From Flavobacteriia bacterium (GTDB lineage Bacteria > Bacteroidota > Bacteroidia > Flavobacteriales > Flavobacteriaceae), in assembly GCA_003973375.1 (NCBI GenBank), contig QNYL01000110.1, forward strand, positions 1 to 8,434: a DNA stretch of 8,434 bases, written 5' to 3'. Shown here one piece after another: positions 1 to 7,286 of the stretch. The stretch's first letter is position 1; every line of letters begins with the position of its first letter. The notes under the pieces are model-generated. The model did no database searches. It was not told the DNA's origin and saw only the letters and a list, made by a program, of their open reading frames with translations. A program made the position numbers and the translations under genes.

Positions 1-68
1 CAGAACCTACGGATGTTCCGCCAAATTTGGCAACGATCATTTATAAAGATTTAAATGGATTAGAATAA
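1..68 (+). CDS. 3' end of an unidentified protein (partial)
   Basis: The frame starting at base 3 is open from the window edge and ends at the TAA at 66-68. Its last residues read IIYKDLNGLE. The other two plus frames also stay open for most of this short stretch, so the frame choice rests on its ordinary amino acid composition and on the hairpin that follows 33 bases after the stop. Only about 21 residues are visible, no motif can be recognised, and no function is assigned. The gene would be transcribed in the same direction as the HdeD-like gene, but more than 500 bases separate the two. Confidence 0.4.
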   Translation, partial: EPTDVPPNLATIIYKDLNGLE

Positions 69-101
69 AAAAATAACAGGTACGGAATATATATAAAGAC
101 A

Positions 102-116
102 AACCCCTAAGGGGTT
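102..116 (+). terminator. Short hairpin, possible weak terminator of the upstream gene
   Basis: AACCCC (102-107) pairs with GGGGTT (111-116) around a three-base TAA loop. The stem is short but GC-rich in its upper part and lies 33 bases after the stop at 68. What follows is GTTGTAGTAATTG rather than a run of T, so it is a poor intrinsic terminator. It could act as an mRNA 3' end or be incidental. Confidence 0.35.
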
Positions 117-252
117 GTTGTAGTAATTGTATTAGCCATAAAGAAATGGTTAATGATAATCGAAATATTGTCTTTTATTAACATCATGGGGCAAATATAT
201 ATTTTTTATTTAATATAATGTAACAATAATTAAAATTACCTTAACTAAACTA

Positions 253-372
253 TTATTTTATTGATATATTGTTGTTTATGAAAAATGTCATACCAAGTTT
301 AAGATCAGCAGACCAAAACTTGTTCTTTTTGCTAATTTCTTCTTTAAAAATTTTAACATCAGCTACAGCCAT
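253..372 (-). CDS. Possible 39-residue small ORF or gene remnant
   Basis: On the minus strand an ATG at 372-370 opens a frame of 39 codons ending in TAA at 255-253. It begins MAVADVKIFKEEISKKNK and continues with a mixed hydrophobic stretch (KFWSADLKLGMTFF). The same frame stays open upstream of this ATG for about 28 more codons, to a stop near 457, without another ATG. It might therefore be the 3' end of a decayed longer gene instead of a complete small gene. No family is recognised. Open frames of this length also arise by chance in AT-rich DNA, although this one uses Lys, Glu and Asp codons in a protein-like way. Confidence 0.2.
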   Translation of the reverse strand: MAVADVKIFKEEISKKNKFWSADLKLGMTFFINNNISIK

Positions 373-589
373 ACTGAAATATATTGCCTTGCACAAACAA
401 AAATACCGGTGCCTTATACGCCACAATATTAAGACTTGGTACCAGTAATGATTACGTTATTAAAAAATAATTATCGACATATTCTTTTTTAAATGAGTCT
501 TTTTTAAGATATTTGAGTAGCAAATTAAAACTATTTTTATTCACTAACCATTAGTTATCATTTGATAATTGATATAAATTCAATGTATT

Positions 590-1192
590 ATGACAAATAT
601 TGTATCTAGAGTATCCTACACGGTAAAAAACTGGTGGGTCTTTTTAATTATCGGGATCCTGATGATCGTAGGATCGATCTGGATGTTTAAAACTCCTATT
701 GAGAGTTTTGCCGGATTATCAGCCTTTTTCAGTATCCTGATTCTTTTAAGCGGAATGCTCAGCATTTTTTATGTTCTGGGAAATAAATCCGACCTTGACA
801 ACTGGGGCTTATATCTTGGTGGAGGTATTCTTGATGTAGTGGTTGGTTTGATCCTGCTGAATTATCCGGAAATTACCATGTTATTATTCTCTTTATTTAT
901 TGGCTTTTGGTTGTTATTCAGAGGGATAAGCACTATATCAGCAGCCTTTAAATATAAAAAAGACGGTGAAGAAGGATGGGGATGGATCTTATTATTTGGT
1001 ATTCTTATTACAATCTTTGCCTTTATGTCGATTATAAATCCGCTTATCGGAGCTGCTTATCTGGTCTTTACTTTGGCGTTCTCTTTCCTTTTACTGGGAT
1101 TTGTATATATCTATTTATCATTTATATTAAAGAATGTAAAAAGCAGGCTGGTTGAAACCAGAGAAGAAATAGAAGAACGATTAGAACTTTAA
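590..1192 (+). CDS. HdeD/DUF308-type integral membrane protein
   Basis: This encodes a 200-residue inner-membrane protein with six predicted transmembrane helices at about 15-33, 39-63, 73-91, 95-118, 130-148 and 152-180. The first segment follows a short N-terminus with the K-N-W-W boundary usual in this family. The helices come in pairs (short loop, Gly-rich interface, N-P or T-P turn), the layout of the DUF308 repeat found in HdeD-like proteins. The last 20 residues are a charged cytoplasmic tail rich in Glu and Arg. HdeD of E. coli is linked to acid resistance, but most relatives in this phylum have no known role, so only the family is called. The ATG at 590 is the first in frame and has no Shine-Dalgarno site, as expected in Bacteroidota. 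The gene stands alone and converges on the aldehyde dehydrogenase gene. Confidence 0.85.
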   Translation: MTNIVSRVSYTVKNWWVFLIIGILMIVGSIWMFKTPIESFAGLSAFFSILILLSGMLSIFYVLGNKSDLDNWGLYLGGGILDVVVGLILLNYPEITMLLFSLFIGFWLLFRGISTISAAFKYKKDGEEGWGWILLFGILITIFAFMSIINPLIGAAYLVFTLAFSFLLLGFVYIYLSFILKNVKSRLVETREEIEERLEL

Positions 1193-1194
1193 AT

Positions 1195-1224
1195 AAAAAA
1201 ACCGGCTCAAGGCCGGTTTTTTTT
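1195..1224. terminator. Bidirectional intrinsic terminator shared by converging genes
   Basis: ACCGGC (1201-1206) pairs with GCCGGT (1212-1217) around a TCAAG loop. The stem extends through an A tract (1195-1200) pairing with a T tract (1218-1223). With A residues on the left and T residues on the right it reads as a rho-independent terminator on both strands, serving the HdeD-like gene (stop at 1192) from the left and the aldehyde dehydrogenase gene from the right. The T tract overlaps the dehydrogenase stop codon at 1223-1225. Confidence 0.93.
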
Positions 1225-2587
1225 ATTTCTGTCCGAGGATCATTTTGATCATTTTCAATTTGTTTTTGGTATGCGGGTAATATTTTAAATTGGGTTCTAT
1301 TAAAGTAGAACGATCCAGAATACTTTTAAAATGTGAGAAGGTGTTAAAACCGTGAATACCGTGATAGCTTCCTATACCACTGTCGCCAACACCACCAAAA
1401 CCCATATAAGTATTGGTAAGATGCATTACAGCATCATTTACAGAACCGCCCCCAAAAGAAACTTCATTAAGGATCTTATCAATGATGTTCCTTTCCTTTG
1501 AAAAGATATAAAGAGAAAGGGGTTTTGGCCTTTTTTTAACTTCGGCAATAGCTTTATCAATATCAGTATATTCTATTACAGGAAGTATCGGACCAAAGAT
1601 CTCATTTTGCATTACAGGATCGTCAAAACTCACATCCGTTAGAACTGTAGGTTCAAAATAGCGCTCTTCAATATCGTAATTTCCTCCTGAATATACTTTA
1701 GCTCCTTCCATCATTCCGATCAGCCTTTGCATATTCCCTTCATTAATGATCTGAACATAATTATCATTATCGAAATGAAAATGAGAGTTCTCAATTTCTT
1801 CTTTGGCAAGTTTTAGAAATTGCTCTTTACGGGAGTTGTGAACCAGAATATAATCAGGTGCCACACAGGTTTGACCTGCATTTAAAAATTTGGCCCAGAT
1901 CATTCTTTTAATACCAATCTTCATATCACATTTCTCTGTAAAAAATGCCGGACTTTTGCCGCCAAGTTCCAGTGTAACCGGAGTTAAATGTTTTGCAGCT
2001 GCCTGATAAACGATCTTACCTACATAACTGCTTCCTGTAAAGAATATCTTGTCAAATTTCTGGCTCAGAAGCTCCTGCGTTTCACTTACCCCGCCTTCGA
2101 TCACTTTAAAAAACTCAGGTTCAAAATTCTCATTGATCAGTTTAGCCATAATATTGCTGGTATGCACAGGTAATTCGCTGGGTTTTAAAATAACCGTATT
2201 ACCGGCTGCTATTGAAGCAATTGCAGGAGCCAGGGATAACTGATACGGATAGTTCCAGGCACCAATTACCAAAGTTACACCCAGAGGCTCAGGAATGATA
2301 TAACTGCTGGCCGGCATATTGAGAAGATTGGTTTTTACAGATTTTCTTTTTGCCCAGCTCTTTACATTTTTAATGGCATCATCAATATCGTGATAAAGAA
2401 TAGAGAGTTCACTTACATAGTTGTCAAAAGGTGATTTTTTAAAATCTTTAAAGATAGCTTCATCGAGCTCATTTTCATGATCCTTAAGTAATTTCTTAAG
2501 CTTTTTTAACTGATTTTTTCTAAAACTAATATCTTTTGTTGCATTGGAATTAAAGAAATCTCTTTGTTTTTTAATAGTATTCTTCAT
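1223..2587 (-). CDS. NAD(P)-dependent aldehyde dehydrogenase (class 3-like)
   Basis: This is a 454-residue aldehyde dehydrogenase that oxidises an aldehyde to the carboxylate with NAD or NADP. The family landmarks are in order: WNYP at 111-114 with the oxyanion Asn112, ILKPSE with cofactor-contacting Lys135, FTGS at 183-186 in the Rossmann fold, LELGGKSP with general-base Glu207, GQTC with the catalytic Cys241, and NEIFGP with Glu329. The length and the PLGVTLVIGAWNYP region match the shorter class 3 group (ALDH3-like, fatty or aromatic aldehydes), which lacks the longer N-terminus of the 480-500-residue enzymes. There is no signal peptide, so it is cytoplasmic; the C-terminus is basic with hydrophobic residues (KLKMIKMILG) and could touch the membrane, although that is only a suggestion. 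The substrate cannot be read from the sequence. It is monocistronic, with the promoter presumably in 2588-2760. No link to the sulfatase cluster is evident. Confidence 0.95.
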   Translation of the reverse strand: MKNTIKKQRDFFNSNATKDISFRKNQLKKLKKLLKDHENELDEAIFKDFKKSPFDNYVSELSILYHDIDDAIKNVKSWAKRKSVKTNLLNMPASSYIIPEPLGVTLVIGAWNYPYQLSLAPAIASIAAGNTVILKPSELPVHTSNIMAKLINENFEPEFFKVIEGGVSETQELLSQKFDKIFFTGSSYVGKIVYQAAAKHLTPVTLELGGKSPAFFTEKCDMKIGIKRMIWAKFLNAGQTCVAPDYILVHNSRKEQFLKLAKEEIENSHFHFDNDNYVQIINEGNMQRLIGMMEGAKVYSGGNYDIEERYFEPTVLTDVSFDDPVMQNEIFGPILPVIEYTDIDKAIAEVKKRPKPLSLYIFSKERNIIDKILNEVSFGGGSVNDAVMHLTNTYMGFGGVGDSGIGSYHGIHGFNTFSHFKSILDRSTLIEPNLKYYPHTKNKLKMIKMILGQK

Positions 2588-2760
2588 GATCGTTTCTTTA
2601 TCAGATTTTGTATTATTTTAATTCATTTCATTCAACACTCCGTTACAAACATCTATAAACAATTGACAATGAGTAAGATAAGTGAAAAATAAATACGATT
2701 TTATTAATATAAAACCTTGATAATCAGTATCTTAATAGATTAACTACAATCTGTTATGAT

Positions 2761-3291
2761 ATGACTATCAAGGGAATTAAAATTTATAACTATTTAATAA
2801 TCAGCATATTGAATAAATTACCAAATATTAATAAACAAAAAAAAGACTTTTTAGTTAAAATATTTGTCCTTTTTCTAAGTATAAAAGGAAGAATCAACTT
2901 TTTACAGTTATCTCGTTATGGTAATTATAAAGAACAAAGATACAGACAACAATTTGAAAAAACATTTAATTTTTTAGAATTTAACAAAGATCTGGTACTT
3001 TCTACCAAAGGGAGTAAATATACTATAGCATTTGATCCAAGAAGTTACATCTACAAGTCCGGTAAAAGCACACCCGGGGTTGGTTATTTTTGGTCAGGAG
3101 TTGCAGGGCATTCAAAGTGGGGGTTGGAAATGGCTGGAATAGCTGCCATTGACCTTGAAAATCATACAGCACATCATTTAGAAGCGGTACAAACATTTAC
3201 TATTAACAATAAAGATACTACCTTGGTTGATTGGTATGCAAATATTATTACAACACGAAAAGATGCTCTTAGAGAGATTTCATTTAAATAG
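2761..3291 (+). pseudogene. Truncated DDE transposase (IS4-like, Bacteroidota type)
   Basis: The 176-residue product matches the first half of a group of DDE transposases common in Bacteroidota, which are usually around 400 residues. An N-terminal region of basic helices (1-80) is followed by the start of the catalytic fold. FDPRSYIYKSGKSTPG carries the first catalytic Asp (Asp92), then come WSG, KWGLEMAGIAAID and HLEAVQT at about 139-145, all typical of the group. The reading frame ends at a TAG directly after REISFK, where relatives continue with a Y-x-V-A-D-A-Y-F-S-K-like segment carrying the second catalytic Asp. That Asp and the final Glu are absent, so the protein cannot be an active transposase. 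The remaining 300 bases before the sulfatase leader cannot hold the missing half, so there was an internal or 3' deletion. Terminal inverted repeats were not found. Confidence 0.8.
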
Positions 3292-3655
3292 CTTTTGGAG
3301 ATAAGGACATTCATACAAGAATCAGTTCTATTGTTTACTATTTTTGATATATAAGGTGGAAATTTCATAGGATCTTTATAGATGTTGTTTTTAATCTGAG
3401 AGAGAGATTTGAAAAAACAAGCAGTATAAGAAATAAAATATTTTTCATTGAATGAGAATCTATTATATTCCTATAAAATAAAACGATGTTCATACCTTCC
3501 AAAAATAACCAAAAATGCGATAGCTTTTAGCTTTCATAAACATATTACCCTATAATAAACTCATTACACCTTATTTTAATACTGTAATAAAATTATATTT
3601 GTCTGCTGTTATTCTGTCGAATAAGGCTATAACACAAACAAATAAATACAATCCT
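3292..3655. other. Transposase debris and sulfatase leader region
   Basis: These 364 bases hold no intact gene. The first part is probably decayed sequence of the broken transposase. All three plus frames are interrupted by several stops, and short matches to the expected C-terminal region can be imagined (for example SKNNQK encoded near 3498) but are too weak to call. The last 60 bases contain the sulfatase's probable promoter and A-rich leader. No strong hairpin or direct repeat marking an insertion boundary was found. Confidence 0.5.
3594..3601 (+). promoter_or_regulatory. Putative Bacteroidota -7 box (TATATTTG) for the sulfatase
   Basis: TATATTTG fits the Bacteroidota sigma-A -7 consensus TAnnTTTG and sits 54 bases upstream of the preferred sulfatase ATG. 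Initiation a few bases downstream would leave a leader of about 50 bases ending in an A-rich tract (AACACAAACAAATAAATACA), as is typical where Shine-Dalgarno sites are not used. No TTG/TTTG -33 element is visible 17-23 bases upstream, so the promoter may be weak or activator-dependent. Its last three bases are the TTG that could otherwise be read as an earlier start codon. Confidence 0.4.
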
Positions 3656-5392
3656 ATGAAAAAATATATTTTCAGATTACTTTTTATTACAATTGCTATT
3701 TTAGCAGTTTTCAGTTGTTCCTCTAAAGATTCTAAGAAAGAAAACAAGGAAGTTACCAAAGTTGAGGCCAAGAAACCTAATATCATCTTTTTTATTGCAG
3801 ATGATATGTATCCTTGGATGTTTAATAATATTCCGGCAGGAAGAACTAAAGATGGTAAACCTAAAAATCTGACACCTGCACTGGATCGTCTGGCAAAAGA
3901 AGGTGTTTGGCTTGACCATTTAACTGTTGTTTCCCCCGTATGTACACCAAGCCGGTATAATTCTCAGACAGGTCAATATGCAAGCCGTGCTGTTAATCAG
4001 GAATTTCTTGATTTTACAAAGGAAAATGATGGTCAAACAGTGATCCAGTGGAATACACATATCGTTCCCGGTAAAGTGAAGACCATGGGGAATTATTTTC
4101 AGGATATGGGCTATAAAACAGGTTTTGTAGGTAAAAATCACGTGATCGAAAGTCTGGAACAGATGGGAGAAGAAATAAAGCCGGATCTGAATGCTGATCC
4201 TAAAGATCCTAAAGTTAAAGCCGGACTGGAATACAGATACAATGCTTTAAAAGAAGATATCAAAAATAGTGGTTATGATTTTGCTGCAAGTTTATATCAT
4301 GATAATCCTAATTGGTTAGGAATACGTGCACTGGCATATCAAAATAACGACTGGATTGCTAAAGGAGGTGTTGATTTTATCGATAAATATAAAGATGAAC
4401 CATTCTTTTTATACATTGCAACTACCTTGCCTCACGGGCCTTTAGATCCTGAGCACTCCTGGTTGTCTGACAGAAGAATTACTGCAAAAGGAATTCTGGA
4501 TCAGGCACCTACGGTTTTGCCACAGGATAAAGGAGAACTTACTGCAAGTGAGAAAGAGAAAGTTGCCAAAGATCCGGGAATAGAGCCTTCTATTCGTTTG
4601 ATAAAATCTTTAAAAAATAGAATAAAAGATGCAGGCCTTGAGGGTACAAGTCGTGAGAATATTCTATGGCTTGATGATGCCGTAACAGCTCTTTTCAACA
4701 AGTTGGAGAAAGAAGGGAAACTTGACAATACAATCATTGTATTTTTTAATGATCACGGTCAGGATTCAAAAGGATCTCTCTATGAAGGCGGTGTAAATTC
4801 ACAGGCTTTTATCTGGAAAAAAGGTGGTTTTAAAGTTGGAAAAAAACTGGAGCCTATTGTATCTAATGTAGATTTTCTTCCAACATTGATCGACCTGGCA
4901 GGTGGAGATAGTAAGAAATTTAATTTTGACGGAGTGAGCTTTGCAGATGCACTGGAAGGAAAACCTTACAAAGAGCGTACTTCTGTATATCATGAACTGG
5001 GTTATGCAAGAGCCATTGTAAAAGACGGTTTTAAATATTATGCAATCCGTTATCCGGAATGGGCAATGAAAAAGACTCCAAAAGAACGTCAGAAAATGCT
5101 CGATGATTATACCAAAATGAGAGAATCCTTTGGAGAGCATGCCATAGCAACAGATGCAAGCTTACCTTACGGACAACTGGAAATGGTTCCCGGCGGAGGA
5201 GGAGCAGAACACAATGCTTATACAAATATGCCAAACTTTAGCGATCCTGATCAGTTGTATGATCTGAAGAACGATCCTAAAGAAGAGCATAATCTGATTA
5301 ATGATCCAAAATATGCCGAGAAAGTTAAAGAGCTGAAAGAAGAACTTAAAAAGAAATATCTGGATAAATTACCCGGTAAATTTGATCTATAG
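3656..5392 (+). CDS. Lipoprotein sulfatase (type I, formylglycine-dependent)
   Basis: This encodes a 578-residue sulfatase that hydrolyses sulfate esters, most likely on a polysaccharide or its oligosaccharides. The N-terminus is a lipoprotein signal with the lipobox VFSC (Cys21), followed by a charged linker, so the enzyme is anchored in the periplasm or on the cell surface. Asp49 and Asp50 (IADD) are the first metal ligands. SPVCTPSR carries Cys96, the residue oxidised to formylglycine in the C-x-P-S-R signature, with Arg100. GKNH (Lys160, His162), LPHG (His260) and NDHG (Asp366, His367), followed by Lys372, complete the expected active site; His367 takes the position that is Asn in arylsulfatase A. 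YDLKNDPKEEHNL near 535-547 is the usual C-terminal sulfatase element. An in-frame TTG at 3599 would add 19 residues ahead of the lipoprotein signal and overlaps the -7 box, so the ATG at 3656 is preferred. The substrate class cannot be assigned. Activation needs a maturase encoded elsewhere. Confidence 0.95.
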   Translation: MKKYIFRLLFITIAILAVFSCSSKDSKKENKEVTKVEAKKPNIIFFIADDMYPWMFNNIPAGRTKDGKPKNLTPALDRLAKEGVWLDHLTVVSPVCTPSRYNSQTGQYASRAVNQEFLDFTKENDGQTVIQWNTHIVPGKVKTMGNYFQDMGYKTGFVGKNHVIESLEQMGEEIKPDLNADPKDPKVKAGLEYRYNALKEDIKNSGYDFAASLYHDNPNWLGIRALAYQNNDWIAKGGVDFIDKYKDEPFFLYIATTLPHGPLDPEHSWLSDRRITAKGILDQAPTVLPQDKGELTASEKEKVAKDPGIEPSIRLIKSLKNRIKDAGLEGTSRENILWLDDAVTALFNKLEKEGKLDNTIIVFFNDHGQDSKGSLYEGGVNSQAFIWKKGGFKVGKKLEPIVSNVDFLPTLIDLAGGDSKKFNFDGVSFADALEGKPYKERTSVYHELGYARAIVKDGFKYYAIRYPEWAMKKTPKERQKMLDDYTKMRESFGEHAIATDASLPYGQLEMVPGGGGAEHNAYTNMPNFSDPDQLYDLKNDPKEEHNLINDPKYAEKVKELKEELKKKYLDKLPGKFDL

Positions 5393-5476
5393 ATCTGAAT
5401 TTTTAATAATGAATAATGAATCTGAGTCAATAAATTTCATAAGAAGTGTTTAATTAGTTTTATTCATTTGAGTTTT

Positions 5477-5500
5477 CCCGGTGCTCTGCACCGGGTTTTT
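5477..5500 (+). terminator. Strong intrinsic terminator after the sulfatase gene
   Basis: CCCGGTGC (5477-5484) pairs perfectly with GCACCGGG (5488-5495) around a TCT loop and is followed by five T residues (5496-5500). Preceding T residues at 5473-5476 make it only weakly suited to the opposite strand. It lies 84 bases after the sulfatase stop and only 21 bases before the beta-helix gene's ATG, so it either separates the two genes' transcription or attenuates read-through. Confidence 0.9.
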
Positions 5501-5521
5501 CTCCCAAAATATATTTAATGA

Positions 5522-7276
5522 ATGATAGTAAAAGATAAAATACCCTATAACAGATTACAAAATACAGTTTTGTTGTTCCTGCTTTTGGTTTCAACAATCC
5601 TGTCTTCTCAAACAAAAAGGTATGTAAGTCAGGAAAAAGGATCAGATTCGAATAACGGATCCAGCGCCTCTTCTCCTTTTAAAACCATTAAAACTGCGGT
5701 AGATTTCTTAAAACCCGGAGATACGCTTTATATTATGGGTAAATACACGAATGCAAGTTTTAACCCTGATTATACCTATTCAGGAAATATTAATGATCCT
5801 TATATCTGGTCACAGGAAAATACAATTAAAATAAGTAATTTACACGGAAAGGCTGGTAAATACATCACCATAAAAGCCTATGATCAAAATACGGTACTGA
5901 AAGGAGACGGAGCAAATATTTTCAGAGTAACCAATTGTTCCTATTTACGGATTGAGGATCTGGAATTATACGGACAGGTAGAAAAGATATCTTTGGAAAC
6001 TGCAAAAGCCCTGCAGTTTCTATACAGAAATAGTGGCAGTTCTAATTCTTTATACAGAGTACCACCGGGTACTTCTGATGAAGAGGTCAAGAACATGACT
6101 TTTTCCGCTCTAAAAAATATCAAGAGGCCTTCTTATACCGATACAAGAGGTTTTTATTTTAGCAATGTTCATCATATCGATTTTATCAACAACAAAATAC
6201 ATCATGTTCCCGGAAATGGTTTCCGGGTAGCCGATTGTGAATATATCAACATCATCGGAAATGAAATTCATGATACTTCACGAAAATCCTATTCCGGAAC
6301 TCATGGTTTGGTGGTAACCAAAACAAAAAGTACAGATAACCAAAAAAACTATAAAGTAAGTATTCTAAGAAATAAGGTGCATCATAACTACAATGAAATT
6401 TATTCATGGGCACCTTCAAAAACATTTATCAATCCGAGAATAGATGAGGGAAAAGGGATCTCACTACAAAGAAATAATGTCAGTAGCTGGGTAGATGGTA
6501 AAGGACGTATTCTTGTTGAAAATAATGTTTGTTACTGGAATGGATATAGTGGTATTCATAGCAACGATGGTTACCGAATCGATTTTATCAACAACACCTG
6601 TTACATGAATTCTTACACCAATACGGTAACTTATGCCGGGAAAGAACAACGAGGGAATAACATCGGAATAAGTTCGCAACGAGGAAATGGCATAAGAATA
6701 ATTAACAATATTTCGGTAATTGATACCGACTGGAACGGATTTGCGCTGTCAGCTTCCAATTCTACCGGACTTGTAGTGAGGAACAATCTGATCTACGGTG
6801 TTGGGTCTCATGCTGTAAGTATTGCCGGAGATATTGATGCTGTTGATGTAAATACAAAAAAAGCTGAACCTCGGTTTGTCGATCAGGATAACTTTAATTT
6901 TGATCTTAAGGAAACTTCTCCGGCCATTAGTCATGCCGATAAAAACTATGCTCCTGCTGAAGATTATTATCAGAACCCCCGTGATGATCAACCGGATGCG
7001 GGAGCAATAGAATATTCAGCTTCTTTGGGAGTAGAAGATCTTTTGATGGAAGCAGGAAATATTTATCCAAATCCGTTTACAGATAGAATTTTTATCAAAA
7101 AAATCAATTCAGAGGATAAGATTAATATTTATAACTTGTTAGGACAACAGTTTAATGCTCTTATTTCTATAAGACATTCAAATGATGGTACAGAAATCGA
7201 TACCTCAAAATTGCCCCGGGGTACATACCTGATCCGTATCGGTACAGTAACAAAGATCATCTTAAAAACAAAATAA
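5522..7276 (+). CDS. T9SS-secreted right-handed parallel beta-helix protein (candidate polysaccharide lyase)
   Basis: The 584-residue product has a signal peptide (hydrophobic core about 15-28, likely cleaved before Gln30). It is followed by RYVSQEKGSDSNNGSSASPF-type sequence (the loop reads SASSPF) and KPGDTLYIMGKYT at 64-76, the usual opening of secreted beta-helix enzymes such as PL9-type pectate lyases. Residues 115-430 contain repeated Asn-rich coils (FINNKIHHVPGNGF, IIGNEIHDTS, LVENNVCYWNGYSGI, FINNTCYMNS, RIINNISVI, VVRNNLIYGVG), the pattern of a right-handed parallel beta-helix. PDAGAIEY at 491-498 closes the helix domain as in related proteins. Residues 504-584 are a type A T9SS sorting domain with NIYPNPFTDRIFI, NIYNLLGQ and LPRGTYLIRI, so export across the outer membrane is expected. 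The chondroitinase/alginate lyase PL6 signature was not found, and catalytic residues cannot be named. A lyase, hydrolase or binding role are all possible. It is probably co-transcribed with the esterase gene. Confidence 0.88.
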   Translation: MIVKDKIPYNRLQNTVLLFLLLVSTILSSQTKRYVSQEKGSDSNNGSSASSPFKTIKTAVDFLKPGDTLYIMGKYTNASFNPDYTYSGNINDPYIWSQENTIKISNLHGKAGKYITIKAYDQNTVLKGDGANIFRVTNCSYLRIEDLELYGQVEKISLETAKALQFLYRNSGSSNSLYRVPPGTSDEEVKNMTFSALKNIKRPSYTDTRGFYFSNVHHIDFINNKIHHVPGNGFRVADCEYINIIGNEIHDTSRKSYSGTHGLVVTKTKSTDNQKNYKVSILRNKVHHNYNEIYSWAPSKTFINPRIDEGKGISLQRNNVSSWVDGKGRILVENNVCYWNGYSGIHSNDGYRIDFINNTCYMNSYTNTVTYAGKEQRGNNIGISSQRGNGIRIINNISVIDTDWNGFALSASNSTGLVVRNNLIYGVGSHAVSIAGDIDAVDVNTKKAEPRFVDQDNFNFDLKETSPAISHADKNYAPAEDYYQNPRDDQPDAGAIEYSASLGVEDLLMEAGNIYPNPFTDRIFIKKINSEDKINIYNLLGQQFNALISIRHSNDGTEIDTSKLPRGTYLIRIGTVTKIILKTK

Positions 7277-7286
7277 AAATAATATT

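Larger units (their letters stand above)
69..589. other. 521-base AT-rich intergenic region
   Basis: Apart from the hairpin at 102-116, there is no tRNA-like structure, tandem repeat, CRISPR array or recognisable gene. The stretch is extremely AT-rich, most of all at about 190-270. A short minus-strand open frame (372 down to 253) is listed separately with low confidence. The last 50 bases must hold the HdeD-like gene's promoter and leader. They include a TTTG at 561-564 and a small inverted repeat (TTATC at about 556 and GATAA at about 564), but no convincing TAnnTTTG box at the right spacing. Confidence 0.6.

Noticed and set aside
253..480. Serine acetyltransferase-like fragment in the upstream gap
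   Set aside because: A short LWRIRH stretch in the minus-strand frame recalls the start of such enzymes, but the hexapeptide repeats and active-site residues that should follow are absent.
3599..3655. Nineteen-residue N-terminal extension of the sulfatase from TTG 3599
   Set aside because: It precedes a complete lipoprotein signal peptide and overlaps a -7 promoter box, so the ATG at 3656 is the better start.
4799..5140. 113-codon minus-strand open frame inside the sulfatase gene
   Set aside because: It lies wholly inside a strongly supported gene, has Cys/Phe/Ile-rich antisense composition and no recognisable motif, so it is a shadow frame.
5405..5425. Direct repeat AATAATGAATAATGAAT after the sulfatase stop
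   Set aside because: It consists of two short AT-rich units only, common in this base composition, with no sign of function.
5522..7276. Assignment of the beta-helix protein to PL6 (chondroitinase B/alginate lyase)
   Set aside because: The conserved R-H-G-containing segment and the Lys/Arg arrangement expected for PL6 are not seen; only the general fold is supported.
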